Assembly: GCA_039105265.1 (NCBI GenBank)
Contig: JAPFFF010000003.1
Coordinates: 8,680,001-8,744,000 of the forward strand
Source of the DNA: Tritrichomonas musculus
Taxonomy: Eukaryota > Parabasalia > Tritrichomonadida > Tritrichomonadidae
Direction: 5' to 3'
Length of the DNA: 64,000 nt
Below are positions 1 to 11,500 of the stretch, in pieces (positions within the stretch are counted from its first letter, which is position 1; the number at the start of each line of letters is the position of its first letter). Both the position numbers and the translations under genes were made by a program. The notes under the pieces are model-generated. The model made no database searches. It was given only the letters and a program-made list of their open reading frames with translations, and was not told the DNA's origin.

Positions 1-327
1 AAGGGTTGACTTAAATTGGTACTATAAAACATGCACGCTCAAAAAGTTCACTCCATTGAAAAAGTTTCGATTATTTTTTGAATAGCACTCTCAAATTACG
101 CACAACTTTTTATGAAGATAAATGGTCGTGGAAAATTGAGAGAACCGTTACTTTTTGAATATTCTATTTCAAAAAAAGCGCCATTATATTTTTCGGGAAG
201 TGCGTGCTAGCATTCCTCCATTAAAGATCGAATCCTAGTTGTCCATATTCCACGTGGACAAAGTGGGAAGTGGAGGATGCTAGCACTTGCGAAGGAAGAT
301 ATGTTTAATTACAGATTATGCATTGCG

Positions 328-451
328 GAAGATTCGAGGGATGGAGCTCTCCATCTCTTGAATCTTCTGTTTCCGATTACTCAATTACAGAAGATTCGAG
401 GGATGGAGCTCTCCATCTCTTGAATCTTCTGTTTCCGATTACTCAATTACA
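328..451. repeat. Two tandem 62-bp palindromic units, left arm
   Basis: Two head-to-tail copies start at 328 and 390, and a third begins and breaks off at 452. Each unit holds a roughly 40-bp imperfect palindrome: GAAGATTC at one side, GAATCTTC at the other, and GGAGCTC at the centre. The units are therefore small hairpins inside the larger foldback arm. Confidence 0.9.
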
Positions 452-727
452 GAAGATTTAATAAAAAAGCACTTTTCTTTTTTCAGTTATTATATTTGCA
501 TTCTTTATTTATCATCCTACTCTTCTTTAACACTCATCTTTTTTCTCTTCAAAACCCTTTCTTAGCGTTTTCTTTCTTTTTGCAATTGAAAAAGGGAAAG
601 ATGAAAGAAAGAAGAAAAGAAAATTGTTGAATGAAGAAGAGAAATATGATTGTTGAAAAATAGATGGATGATAAATGAAACTTTGAAGATAAAATGTTAA
701 TTAAAAATCAAATATTTTTTATAAAAA

Positions 728-913
728 GAATCTTCTGTAATTGAGTAATCGGAAACAGAAGATTCAAGAAATGGAGAGCTCCATCCCTCGAATCTTCTGT
801 AATTGAGTAATCGGAAACAGAAGATTCAAGAAATGGAGAGCTCCATCCCTCGAATCTTCTGTAATTGAGTAATCGGAAACAGAAGATTCAAGAGATGGAG
901 AGCTCCATCCCTC
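728..913. repeat. Three tandem 62-bp palindromic units, right arm
   Basis: Three head-to-tail copies start at 728, 790 and 852, in opposite orientation to the pair at 328-451. The arms therefore differ in copy number (three against two). That shows unit gain or loss by slippage or unequal exchange after the arms formed. Units differ by single bases such as CAAGAAATGG against CAAGAGATGG. Confidence 0.9.
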
Positions 914-1248
914 GAATCTTCCGCAATGCATAATCTGTAATTAAACATATCTTCCTTCGCAAGTGCTAGCATCCTCCACTTCCCACTTTGTCCACGTGGA
1001 ATATGGACAACTAGGATTCGATCTTTAATGGAGGAATGCTAGCACGCACTTCCCGAAAAATATAATGGCGCTTTTTTTGAAATAGAATATTCAAAAAGTA
1101 ACGGTTCTCTCAATTTTCCACGACCATTTATCTTCATAAAAAGTTGTGCGTAATTTGAGAGTGCTATTCAAAAAATAATCGAAACTTTTTCAATGGAGTG
1201 AACTTTTTGAGCGTGCATGTTTTATAGTACCAATTTAAGTTGGCCCTT

Positions 1249-3471
1249 TTTTAAGGTAAAGAAAAGATATTTACTAGAAATTATGGCTATTTAATTGTTA
1301 TATAATTATATAAAAGTTATTTTTTCAAGTAATGACATATAAAAAAGCTTGTATGTACAAATGATCAAATTATTAAAAAAGATTTTTTATATTTCATAGG
1401 AAATTAACTTTTATTATAATAAAAGATAAGTAATATATTATAATTCTAATAATATTTAAGTATAAAATTTAAAATCAATAAAGATAATTTTATTTTGGCA
1501 AAATAATTAAATTTATCAAAAAGTGAACAAGATAACTTTTTGTAAATTAATAAAATTCTCTCCATTTCTCTAAATATTTTTAGACTTGATATTCTTTTAA
1601 TAAAAAAAAACGCAAATTATTTTAGTAGCATTGCATTAATATTTCATTACATATTAAGATTCGTTAATTTGCAAATATGGAAATAATTTAATACTGAGAA
1701 GATATGAGGAAATTATCGTCTTATAACTTTGTTCTTAATCATAATCTTTTTTTGTTGGCCAATTGGTTCTTTTTTAAAAATTTTGAAAATAATCTTTTTA
1801 TGTATTAATCAAAAACCTGATTTTTTAGCTTCTCATTATTATATTGGACATATAATGCACCCTGACCTTATTTCGCTTATTTCAGCATGCACTATTGAAG
1901 TACAATTAAAAATATAAAATTCCAAATTTTAATCAAAAATGTAAAAAAAAAGTATGGAAATTTTATTATAAAATATCGGAGAATAATTCATGAATTTATG
2001 AATCAATTGTTGGTCAATCTTTTGACCTTTTATTTATATGTTTTCTTTACCAAAAAATACAAACGAACGCTATAATTTAATCGCAAGTGGTTCTGCAATC
2101 GTACAATTTTAATAAAAGCAAAACAGCTGATGCATTAAGTATTTCGTTAAATTGCGTCAAAGCAGTAGCTAAATAGATTGATGAAGGAAGACCAGAAAAA
2201 ACACAACCCTGACGACCACAAATATTAACAAATGAAATCAAGTATTTCATATGCGTTAAAGCAATAATGTTTCCTGAAATCCCTGGAGCTGAAATGGCAA
2301 ATGTTTCCTGAACACAAATTTTATTCTTTATATGGAATAATCTAAGTTTAGCAACAAACAATTCTTTGATTGATTCTTTTCCAAAGAAATTGAAACAATG
2401 CCTCGAAGTGCAAGGCAATCAAGTAAGATTTTAATTTTAATTTTTAATAAAAAATCAACTTTTTCAATTGCCGAAAAAATATTGATAAGAAATTTAACTT
2501 TTTAAATTAAAAATTTTAAAAATAAAATAACTTTTGTTAACGACGATTAACTATTGAATTCATTTCTTATCAATATTTTTTAGGAACACTATATTTCATG
2601 AAAAATGATAGAAAATGATAAAAATTTGATTTTTATAAAAAGTTTTCAAAATTTGAAAAAATAAAAAATATCGGTTTGTATCTATCATTTTGATGTGTTT
2701 TTTGACCTTTTTGAGTTAGAAAATCACCATCTTTTTGACCTATTGAAATGACAAAATAATTTTTGTAAATCTCAGTTTATTATTGAAACTTGAAAATACA
2801 GATATATTTTATAAAAAATAACTCATTTATTTGAAAATATGGGTTATTTTTAATTGTTACAATTATGCATGGATTAGATATCAGAGAATTTAACAAATAT
2901 TTAAATCTCACATTCATTTTTCCCCATTTCTATTAAATTATTTATTCCTTTTAATTGTATTAATTATATGTAAACATGTGTTACAAAAACTTATCTCTGA
3001 TATCATTAATTTGAGTTCAATAGGATATCTTAAGGCCGATAATTCTCAATTTATCAATAAATATTTATTTTATAATAAATAAAAATACTTTTATTTATTA
3101 TAAAAATAGGTTTTTAACAATCAAATAATTAAAATATTATGATTTAAATATTTAAATTGTATTCAAATTTACTTTGAAATTTTCTATTAATCCAAAAAAT
3201 ACAAGAAATAAAATTATCACCAAATTTTCATTTCAAAATCCTAAACATTTGGTTTATCTTAAGCGTAATTTGAACAATGATAATTAAATATATTTATCAT
3301 TTGCTAAATCTATTTTTTCTTCTTCGAAATTGTTAAACATGATATGACAATTCTTTTTTGATGGCGTGACTTCATCTAGTTCTGAAAATCCATTCAAATT
3401 ATAATGAGGTGATATGATTTGAATAAACCTAACAAAAGTGGAAAACTCATTGTCAAAGGTGAAAACATGGG
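1249..3471. other. A+T-rich intergenic stretch without a convincing gene
   Basis: This stretch is dominated by A and T runs and holds no long reading frame. The only frames over 60 codons are a 62-codon frame at 1729-1917, the 113-codon minus-strand frame listed separately at 2077-2418, and the left part of a 94-codon minus-strand frame at 3284-3568. I recognise none of them. I see no RNA gene here. Confidence 0.6.
2077..2418 (-). other. Unrecognised 113-codon reading frame, possible gene remnant
   Basis: The frame has protein-like composition rather than the Lys/Asn/Ile/Phe-only mix of random A+T-rich DNA. It contains stretches such as GISGNIIALTHMKYLI and GLPSSIYLATALTQFNEILN and several cysteines. 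I do not recognise a family. No initiator-like TCA motif sits just upstream of the ATG, and the flanks show no continuation. It could be a small gene or, more likely, a leftover piece of a decayed gene or element. Confidence 0.25.
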
Positions 3472-4267
3472 TAAATCCCCACACTTTTTTTTGACCTTTC
3501 GACCGTTTATTCCAAAATAGCCATAAAAATTTGTGATAACAATCTGAACTTGTATGACCAAGACACATCCAAACGCTTACAAATGATTTCGATGGATTAT
3601 ATAATGTCTCAGAAATACAAATTTAACGCGATGAACAATTTTTTATGGAAATGATTTCGCAATAATTTTACATCTGGAGGCTTGGGCTTGGGGAGTTAAA
3701 GAGGATGGGTCAAGGGAAGGAGAAAAGAGGGGGCGCAGCCGACGCGTTCACGAAGTGAGCCCGGTGTACGACGATCGCCTGTTTCGAATGTCGAGAGCGG
3801 CCTTGAGCGCCTAAATACAAGCAATCCGACTTGTTGCTTTAGCCACTACTTCGCTTCGCTCGTAGTGGCTTTTGCCCAACATCAATATCAAAATCACAAA
3901 TTATCTTAACAAAGCAACATTTATTTTACTAAATCGTAATTATTTTATTAATAAATAACATTTTATTCCAAATTTATCTCTCTTTTTGGGTTTATTATTC
4001 TTTTTTTTACAAATTTTATTCTAAATTCACAAATCTAATCCTTTTTTTTATATTAAACAATCAATCTTATATTCTATATTCCTATTTTTATTTTTTATTA
4101 TCATAATTCTTCACTATTTCCCTTGCATTTTCTTTAAATTGACCTTGTTTCTTTATATTTCACCTTTAATTTGACCTGTAAAATTAAAAATTATTATAAA
4201 TTATTATGCAAAATTTTTGTGTAGAATAAACGGTCGAAAGGTCAAAAAAAAAAAGTGTGGGGATTTA
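3472..4267. repeat. Inverted-repeat pair bounding a 796-bp segment (possible MITE)
   Basis: The left arm (3472-3512) reads TAAATCCCCACAC, a T run, then TGACCTTTCGACCGTTTATTC. The right arm (4224-4267) is its reverse complement, differing only in the length of the A/T run. The tips are TAAATCCCC...GGGGATTTA, so a TA target duplication of Tc1/mariner type is possible but not shown. The interior holds the G+C-rich island at 3675-3880 and no transposase frame. Confidence 0.65.
3675..3880. other. G+C-rich island with a perfect hairpin
   Basis: About 200 bases here are far richer in G and C than anything around them, for example GGGGGCGCAGCCGACGCG and GAGCGGCCTTGAGCGCC. The island ends in a hairpin at 3841-3870: AGCCACTAC pairs with GTAGTGGCT over 9 bp around a 12-base loop of repeated TTCGC/TTCGCTC. 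It has no reading frame of note. It could be the core of the inverted-repeat element, a structured non-coding RNA gene, or foreign DNA. The sequence alone does not decide. Confidence 0.5.
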
Positions 4268-4286
4268 GTATAAAGAAAAGGAATAA

Positions 4287-4572
4287 ACCCCCTAACTTTT
4301 TCAACAACCCCCTAACTTTTTTTGACCATTTTTCCCTCTCAAATTAGCCTTTTTTGATGGCAAAAAGTACTTTCTTTTGAATTTAAATTTAAATATGGAA
4401 AAAAGTTAGGGGTTTTGGTAAAGTTAAAATCAGGGCTTCTAAATTATAATACATAAATAATATTGAATACATTATTAAATATATTAAAATGAATGAATAT
4501 TTATTGATCTATAAAAAGTTTTCTCTCAAATATTAAAAAAAGTTAGGGGTTTTTTTTATCGTTAGGGGGTTT
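4287..4572. repeat. Clustered CCCCTAACTTTTT motifs in both orientations
   Basis: ACCCCCTAACTTTTT occurs twice on the plus strand (about 4287-4300 and 4307-4323). Its complement AAAAAGTTAGGGG(G) occurs at about 4399-4414, 4536-4552 and 4561-4572. The arrangement suggests a small palindromic element or nested foldbacks. The motif resembles the CCCCACACTTTTTTTTGACC tip of the neighbouring inverted repeat. It is not a regular telomeric array. Confidence 0.55.
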
Positions 4573-4651
4573 TGAACTTTATAGTGATTTTTTTCAACCA
4601 GAAATTTTGTCAAATTTTAAGTTAGAAAGATCTACTTGGCCAAATACTTAA

Positions 4652-4872
4652 CGGATGCATAACTTTTTTTTCAATATTCTAATAAATAAAATTACAGAAT
4701 ATTGTAGGTAAATCTTCCAAATTGAAGGACTACATACATTTTGAAAATACACAAAATTTCTATATTAAATCGGTGATTTTCAAAATGTATGTAGTCATTC
4801 AATTTGGAAGATTTCATAGCGAAAATAAAAATTTAGATTTAATAAATAGAGGAATAAAAAGTTATGCATCGG
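4652..4872. repeat. Short foldback element (about 220 bp)
   Basis: The outer ends are CGGATGCATAACTTTTT and its complement, with one mismatch. An inner pair of 39-base arms (4710-4748 and 4776-4814) is complementary except for one base and encloses a 27-base loop. It has no coding capacity. It is a MITE-like palindrome. Confidence 0.8.
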
Positions 4873-5196
4873 ATAAGATTTTTATTAAGTAATCATATAA
4901 ATATGGATTGATCTTTGTAATGCTAAACGAATTTTTTTGTAAATCCACTTTTTGGAATAATAATCTTTACAATAAACAATTAATCATTATATTATCATTA
5001 TTTGCATTAAAAATAAAAACGGAATGACCATATATGATAATAATAAAAAAATAAATATTTGATATTATTGCTGATTTAATCATCCATAAAAAGAAAAAAA
5101 AAAAAAATCATTTTTAAAATTAAAAATAAGTAATTATTATCTATTAACATCTTTTTTACAGATTTATTAATATAAAAAAATCAAGAAAAATCAAGT

Positions 5197-5448
5197 TTTT
5201 AAGGTACAAATCCAGTACGTTTAGTAACCGCATTTTTTTTTGACATTCTCAAAGAATAAGATGACATGTTAAATAAAAAACGATTATTTTCATCCATTTC
5301 ATATAACATGTCATAATGTTTATTTAAATTGTAAAATAAGTGTCAAAAACAAACCTAGTCAATTTAAACTTTTTCAGAGACATGCAACCATTCAAATAAT
5401 AAACGTTCTCCTATTCAAAAAATAACGTACTGGATTTGTACCTTAAAA
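5197..5448. repeat. MITE-like element directly upstream of the RNF213-like gene
   Basis: The terminal inverted repeats are TTTTAAGGTACAAATCCAGT followed by ACGT at 5197-5220, with the exact complement at 5425-5448. A second internal inverted pair surrounds ATGACATGTTA and TAACATGTCAT. The right part carries CCATTCAAAT (about 5391-5400). The same 10-mer recurs at about 5512-5521 in the short leader of the next gene. It has no coding capacity. Confidence 0.8.
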
Positions 5449-5550
5449 TGAAACTCCCCCCTTAATTCTTTATCTATTTTGATATAAAAATTTTTTGATG
5501 TTTGAAATAGACCATTCAAATTTGCCATATTAATAATTTAAAATAATTTA

Positions 5551-8500
5551 ATGTCACAAGGAGCAAATCCCAACTCAGATGATTCCAATTCAATTATGAT
5601 TAGATTAGAACAAATAAAAAAAGATGGTATAGTCACAATTACACATGATGATATTTCAGTTTTTTATGAGTTTTCAGATAATACTTCTTCTTTTGCTCAA
5701 TCAACTACAACATATAAAAGAATGATAACGTTCGATGAACTTGTTTCTCTATATTCTGCAATTGATCTTTTACCTGACAAAAATCTTGACATTTATGAAA
5801 AATATCAAAAAAGTTTTTTAAAGGCAAAAGAATTTCAAAAAGAGATACAAAGACTTTATAAATTTGGTAAAAAATTTGTATATGAAGGCCATAAGTTTTT
5901 TGAACTAATAGGAAAGGACGAAACCATTTTAAAAAATTTATACAATTTAGACCAATACACATCTCATATTTATGAAGATAAAGACATAAAATATCCACCG
6001 TTTTTGACAATTGATAATCTATTATACTTTGGCTCTCTTATTCAAAAAAGGGAAAATGAAAAAATTAAAGAAATTGTTGGACATATGTTTCCTCATCACG
6101 ATGATCTTGTTGAAGAAGCAATTATTGAAGCCCAAAAAAAAGAATATATTATTGATCCTGTAAATTCAGCGATTCGATTATTCTCGTACATTTACAATAC
6201 TATAGCTCCAGAAATCAAATATCCCAAAAATAAGATATTTAATTTGGACCACAGTGTCTTTGAAAATAAGTTTGAAAATCTTCAACGAAATCTTCAAATT
6301 TATTTTAGCAAGCAAACATTTCTTGTCATTAAAGTTAGCAAACCAGTTGAAACATTTCACGTGCTATCAGTTCTTTCAACTTTATTGCATGACGATTTAC
6401 ATCATACTCCTTACTTTTTTGAAAATTTTTTCTGCTTCGAAGACTCAAACATCGAATCCTATTTTTCAGATTTGGAGCACAATGGTTACGACATACAAGC
6501 ACAATTTAGCTTCATAATTCATCCAGAGCTATTATCATCTCAAAACAAAAACATTCTTAAAGAAAAAATTGTCTCAAGAATGACACCAATTCCAAAAATG
6601 ATTCTTCAAAAATTCGTTGTTATTACTTCTTCTAACGATTTTGATGAATTTGGAAAGCTTCCAGAAGATATAACAGATGATAAAACAATTTTCAAATTAG
6701 GTGAAATTATTATGAAAGTTAATACCAAACTTATAAGAGAATACGCAAACCGGAACAAACAGTTATATTTCGACATTCGACTCTTGCAGTCATTAAAAGC
6801 AGGAAAAGGCAAAACCATGCTAATCAATTCACAGATCGAAGAGATTTTAAAGAAAGAGAAAAACAAGTTTCAAGTATATCACCACTTTATTGTCGATTCT
6901 AATCAACCTATTCCTATTGAGTCATTTGATAATCACGGCGATGACGTTAAAAACATTATTCATTTCCAGTTTAGTGATGAAATTATGAAGAAAGGAATAA
7001 AATTTTGGTCGTATTTATACCAACTGCACTTTCATGGATTCTTCTTACCTACCAAAAAAGAACCAGTATCAATTCAGTTAAACAAAACCATCATATTTTT
7101 TGAAATTCCTCAATTACAAAAAAATTACAAGTCAATTGATGAATACCCACTTCAGGATTTAGGCGATTTTCCAATACCAATCTCAAGTTCTTCAAAAGAT
7201 AAAAATCCAATTAAAATCAAAGACACAAAACTCGAAAATTATGAGAGTTCGCGAAATTTCAATGGTAATAAAAATAATAATCAATATTATAATTTGGGAA
7301 TTGAATGCGTTTTAGATAAATTAACTGATCCAAAATCCCACGACCTAAATTTAGATAAATACATACATGAAATTTTTAAACGGTTTTTCAAACCTACAAA
7401 TGATGAAATCATTGTAATTAATTTCCGAAAACTTGGCTTTATTGAAAGATATTTACATAAATACACCAAATTATACATCAATTCGTTACCAATAAACGAA
7501 AAGAAAATTAATATCAATCAATTTACTGCATTTTTTTACACTCTTACTGTAGCATCCTTTTATGCATATGACTGCTTACCAAGAAAAAAGACATACGCAA
7601 CTGAAGAAGAAGAGTTGGAAGATAAGACTGGCAAAGGTTTAACTTTTCTAACTGTTGATAATCTATTTAATGATCATACTTCAAGTTTGGAAAAGAAAAT
7701 TCATTTTTATACAACAAAAAGCACAAAAGAATTTTTCGAAGCCTTTGAAAATGATTGCTTTAATTCAAAACTAAATGATTTTACAATAACATTTTCCTAT
7801 TCTGATAAAAACAGAGAAAAACAGCCCATAAAACCTCCAGAAATCCTAAGAAATATTTTTAGCACAAATGATGATTATCTACAGAATGTTAAAAATTTCA
7901 AGGAAGAAAATCCAGAATCTTTTATTGCCCGTACTCAAATGACAGTACCTACTCTATTTAGATCTTCAATTATTTTAAATAGAATTTTCTTATCACAACC
8001 AATCATATTATCAGGTGACACAGGCTGTGGGAAAACATCATCATTAATGCTATTATTTGAATATTTTAATCTTCCTTATAACAAACAAATGTACTCATTA
8101 AACGTTGAAGTAGGTAAAGTATTAAATTGTCACGGTGGCGTTGTCATAGATGATGTAATAAACCATCTCAAAGAAGCTCCCAAAAGTTCAAAGAAGCACA
8201 TTATTTTCTTTGATGAATTGAACACTTCTCCTGCTTCATCATATATTGAGCACTTGCTTTTGAATGAAAGTCACACATCATTTCACTGTAAGTTTGTATT
8301 TATAGGAGCATTAAATCCGTGGAAGGAAAAGAATCCAATTTCTTATCATTTAACTAAAGTCGGACTTCCACAATTAATTAGAAACGAAGAAAAAGAATTG
8401 AACCTAATTGAAAGTATAAATGATAATAAAGCAAGCCAAAACATGTCAGAAATGATGTACCATGTTCACCGCCCACAACAAGCAACAAATGACATAATTT

Positions 8501-11500
8501 TCGATTTTAATCCAATTTGCTATGAAAAAGCAGAAAACGAAATTCTCTATCCAACTGAAGAGAGAGATAGTGTTGATTCAATTATCAAATCGATGGCAAA
8601 ATATCCCACCGATTCAACCAGGACTGAGGTTTTAGAAGCTCTTAAAAAATCAATTGACAAATGCATTGAATTCATCCGCAAATTGATGAAAGAAAGAGCA
8701 GTTATATCATACCGAGATATTGAAAGATCAATAAAAATATACAACTTCTTATTTGAATTTTATAATAGAGCTGATCAGAAAAAAAATTTAGGAATAAACG
8801 CAATTGATATTTCGACAGTAACAGCTATAATATCATTCGTATTAAGACTTCCAAACCATCAAATTGTATCTGATAAAGAATTAAATAAAAAAGATGAAAA
8901 TTGCTCCATATCATTTAAAAAGGTATTTGATAAATATTTCGGAGATGATGAATATCAGCATGGCACATATAATGATAAAGATGGCGTGTTCAATCTTAAC
9001 ATTCGTGATCAATTGATTTCTTTACTAAGTGGTAATAAAGTTAAAGAAACCAAAGAAATGTTTATGAACTTTGTTTACCAGTACACATTAGATTTTCTCA
9101 AAGTAAAAAGTATCTGGAAGTTTAAGTCAACATTCATTCATATATTCATCATGGATATTTGTATTCGCTGCAAACTTCCTTGCTTTGTAATTGGTATGCC
9201 AGGAACATCTAAATCATATGCAGTTGAACTACTTAAAGACCATTATAAAGATAAAATGTATTTGAGTACCTATATGTCTTCTAGGACATCATCTCCAGAT
9301 GGAATTAAATCACAATACTATGATGCAATATACAAAGAAATTGAAAATGAAGAAAAAGATAAATCAAGTAATAAAGATAATTTGTATGTAGTTTTTATTG
9401 ATGAAATGGGAAATGCAAATATTAATCCATCTCGTCCTTTAAAGTTCCTTCATGGAATTCTTGATCATGGTTTAATTTTAAATGAGACAGGCTATAGTAA
9501 AATAATTCCAACAATCGGTGTCTCCAACTATACAATGGACTTTGCTAACATGAATCGTGGCGTTTTAGTTTACACAGACCTCCCAGACATAAACGAAATA
9601 CTTAAGGTTTTCGAATATGATGCTAGTCAAAAAGATGAAGAAATTACTGATGTTTCATCATTCATTGAAAAAGTAAAAACGCTCGATATGAATCACATTA
9701 AATATATATTTCAAAACCTTTGGCCTTATAAACAACCAGGTGAACAACAAGGTGAACAACAAGGTAAATTTGGTATGCCCAAAACTATTGCATTACGATC
9801 CGTGTATAACATTAGATTCTTAATAGATAAAAAAGAAAGTGATAAATTAGATGCACATAATGTTTGCCATATTTTAAGAGAATTATTCAACTCAAAACGT
9901 CTTGGGGAAAAAGATAGTGGTAAAGATCTTTATAAAGATCTAATGAGCCAATGCCCTAAAAATATAGTTGATATATATAACAAAACAAAGGGACCAAAAA
10001 TTGATAACATGCTCTGTTTCTTAGAAAGAATAGCATGTAGTAAAACCAAATCCAAAAAGTCACTCAGCATTTTTACCAAAAATTTCGAAGCAATTGAATA
10101 TTTATCTCTGTTTGATAGTGGCTTCCTCAATTTTCTCAAAAGGGAATATCATAATGAAATAGAATTTTCAGAAAAGAAGTTTAAGGAATTTAAATATTAT
10201 CTTTTTGCGGAAAACTTTAAAGAAAAACCAGACCAAATATCTCAATTTGCACTTGAAAAAATTACTGAATGCATTAAAAGTAAAGATAAAAATATTATTT
10301 TTATTGGGAACCATCCTTGCTTTGATTCGTGCTTAGATCTTTTGAATGTTCCCCATTCAATGGATGAAATAAAAGAACGTGAAGTAACACTTGGTTCTGG
10401 ATTCTCATCCAAATTCAAATTAACTAATCTTGAATTTTATATTATAATGATAGCTAACATATCTGATTATCAAAATAATGACACTCAAGATAACCCATTT
10501 TCATACGCATTTCTTGATCGAACAGAAACTATTTATTTAGATTGGGATACAATTGCTCCGTATTATATAAGATACAAAAAAGGATCAAAGAAAGAAACTT
10601 CTATAGACACCATAATTGACAATATTCAAATATTATTAGACAATCATATGCAATATAACGCCAAAGGAGAAGAATATCTTCACTCTGATATTCAGAATTT
10701 ATTTGATCATGATAATTATAAAAAAGCAAACTTTGGAATGGAACCCCAGAAATTATCCGATAGTGACAAATTATTAAACAATTTAATTCAAGAAAGATGG
10801 AAAGATGGAATAAAAGCTGTTATTTTAACAAAATCAAAAATTTTAGAAGAACTTTATTATCCAGAAAAATTTAATGATGACGAGTCTCGATTAATCATAA
10901 ATGATACTAATATTCAAAGCTTCGAAGAACTTCAAACGCTAATTGATAAAAAAGAAGATACAAAAGAAAAACTTATTATCATCAGATGTTCAAAATTCGA
11001 TGAACTTCACTTTATACATCTTAAGACATTCTTTGACCAAATGAATAGAAAAGGAGGTACCCAATATCATATCTTTATTGTATATTATGGTTGTGATAAT
11101 AAATACTTTAAAAATTTATCTACATTTAGATGGCCGATATTATCAATGGAAGATATATCAAAGCATCTTGAATTTCCAACCCATATGTCAAATTCAGAAA
11201 CTGCTTCAATGATTAAAGCATTAAATGATATGAAAGAAGATATAAAAATACCAGGCAAAGATGAGGGCAAATGCGAGTTATTATTCAAAAATATATTCAA
11301 TATTATATTAGATAACACAGAAAAGAATGTAAAAGATAAATCTGACAATAAAGATCTCAACTTTAATGAAAATCTTAAGAAATCACACTTTTATCGAGAC
11401 ATAGTAAACTTTTTCAAGTTTGTACAACAAAGGATACCAAGTTTTAATATTCCTGAAGAAAACAAGAGCTCAGTTTCATCAAATAAGTCACAAATTATTT

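Larger units (their letters stand above)
1..1248. mobile_element. Foldback (long inverted-repeat) DNA element
   Basis: The first ~458 bases are the near-perfect reverse complement of about 730-1248. The left tip reads AAGGGTTGACTTAAATTGG and the complement of the right tip reads AAGGGCCAACTTAAATTGG, so only three bases differ near the tip. The arms enclose an A+T-rich core of about 270 bp (459-727) with no open reading frame of note. It is a non-autonomous foldback or MITE-like DNA element: no transposase is visible. The window starts at or inside the left tip, so a target-site duplication cannot be checked. Near-identity of the arms suggests recent movement or gene conversion. The superfamily is unknown to me. 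Confidence 0.9.

Noticed and set aside
328-913. Tandem 62-bp units as a CRISPR array
   Set aside because: The units are contiguous with no variable spacers, are palindromic, and sit inside mirrored arms of a foldback element in a eukaryotic genome.
1729-1917. 62-codon plus-strand frame as a gene
   Set aside because: It is Ile/Phe/Leu/Lys-rich in the manner of random A+T-rich DNA, has no initiator motif nearby and matches nothing I know.
3284-3568. 94-codon minus-strand frame as a gene
   Set aside because: It runs across the left arm of the inverted-repeat pair, so its upstream half is element sequence. The phrase NGFSELDEVTPSKKN looks protein-like but I could not place it.
4287-4572. Telomeric or subtelomeric repeat
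   Set aside because: CCCCTAACTTTTT copies are few, unevenly spaced and in both orientations. They do not form a regular array.
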